Assembly (NCBI RefSeq): GCF_029278605.1
Contig: NZ_CP119572.1
Coordinates: 2,914,001 to 2,978,000, forward strand
Length of the DNA stretch: 64,000 nt
Source of the DNA: Cupriavidus sp. WKF15
Lineage (GTDB): Bacteria > Pseudomonadota > Gammaproteobacteria > Burkholderiales > Burkholderiaceae
Direction: 5' to 3'
The notes beneath the pieces were generated by a model that was given only the letters and a program-made list of their open reading frames with translations, ran no database searches and had not been told where the DNA came from. A program made the position numbers and the translations under genes. Shown in pieces: positions 63,758 through 64,000 of this stretch. Every line of letters begins with the position of its first letter. Position 1 is the first letter of the stretch.

Positions 63758-64000
63758 TTAGCTGAAGAAGCTCTTCACCTTGTCCAGCCAGGACTGCTCC
63801 TGCGGACTGTGGCGCGAGCCGCCCTCATGCACCGAACGGTCGAACTGGCGCAGCATGTCCTTCTGGGATTCGGTCAGCTTGACCGGCGTCTCCACGTTCA
63901 CATGCACGTAGAGATCGCCCGGATAGCCCGAACGCACGCCCTTGATGCCCTTGCCGCGCAGGCGGAAGGTCTTGCCGGACTGCGTCGCCTCGGGCACCGG
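63758..64000 (-). CDS. dnaJ: Chaperone protein DnaJ, 3' end only
   Basis: The last 80 or so residues of DnaJ, the Hsp40 co-chaperone of DnaK. The visible part is the end of substrate-binding domain II ([40 protein letters not shown]) plus the dimerization tail [20 protein letters not shown], ending [11 protein letters not shown]. The J-domain and zinc fingers lie beyond the right edge. The tail matches the pattern seen in betaproteobacterial DnaJ. It is followed by its own terminator. Confidence 0.95.
   Translation of the reverse strand, partial: PVPEATQSGKTFRLRGKGIKGVRSGYPGDLYVHVNVETPVKLTESQKDMLRQFDRSVHEGGSRHSPQEQSWLDKVKSFFS

Overview
The window is GC-rich chromosomal DNA from a betaproteobacterium of the Cupriavidus/Ralstonia group (Burkholderiaceae). 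This is inferred from gene content and order: slpA-ispH beside radC-rpmB-rpmG, nadB facing nadC-nadA, ileS-lspA-coaBC, purM next to permease-hda-HAD-pcnB-folK, and a fused PabB/PabC. The species cannot be fixed from the sequence alone. Nearly all genes are intact housekeeping genes. I see no rRNA, tRNA, CRISPR array, prophage or plasmid module.

Layout. 1-3.2 kb: the 5' part of a branched-chain amino acid binding lipoprotein gene, then slpA-ispH, all on the minus strand. 3.2-6.1 kb: a complete group II intron whose protein has a C-terminal HNH domain, lodged in the short divergent promoter/leader region between slpA and radC. 6.2-9.3 kb: radC, rpmB-rpmG and nadB. 9.3-11.1 kb: a second, different group II intron (class IIC type), placed directly after the nadC terminator hairpin. 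11.2-18.4 kb: nadC-nadA, a lipid desaturase, an MscS channel and rsmB-purN, all minus strand. 18.6-21.2 kb: a convergent LuxR-type response regulator and hybrid histidine kinase. 21.3-28.8 kb: a plus-strand run ribF, ileS-lspA, coaBC, a flavin monooxygenase and dut. 28.8-36.2 kb: a two-gene Bug/TctC plus glyoxalase-like unit, clpS-clpA, cspA, a VOC protein and icd.

36.4-45.7 kb: rluE, a small secreted Ala/Lys-rich protein, a DUF192 protein, yajQ/murB, ppnP, argF, a DUF3579 protein, rpsT, murJ, a SirB1-like protein and a DedA protein. 45.8-49.4 kb: mutL-miaA-acetyltransferase. 49.4-52.8 kb: a LysR regulator divergent from a fatty acid hydroxylase and a coniferyl-type aldehyde dehydrogenase; this is the most accessory-looking cassette. 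52.9-64 kb: purM, a PerM-like permease, hda, an HAD-IB hydrolase, pcnB-folK-deoxynucleoside kinase, panB, a tungstate-type ABC pair without its binding protein, a PabB-PabC fusion and the 3' end of dnaJ.

Functional threads are NAD synthesis (nadA/B/C), folate (folK, pabBC), pantothenate/CoA (panB, coaBC), purines (purN, purM), riboflavin (ribF), translation and RNA modification (rpmB, rpmG, rpsT, ileS, miaA, rsmB, rluE), cell envelope (murB, murJ, lspA) and protein quality control (clpS/clpA, slpA, dnaJ). I found no convincing new multi-gene system. The observations most worth following are the intron in the slpA-ispH leader, four genes whose -10 box lies only 6-8 nt before the ATG, and a shared 14-bp palindrome in two divergent promoter regions.
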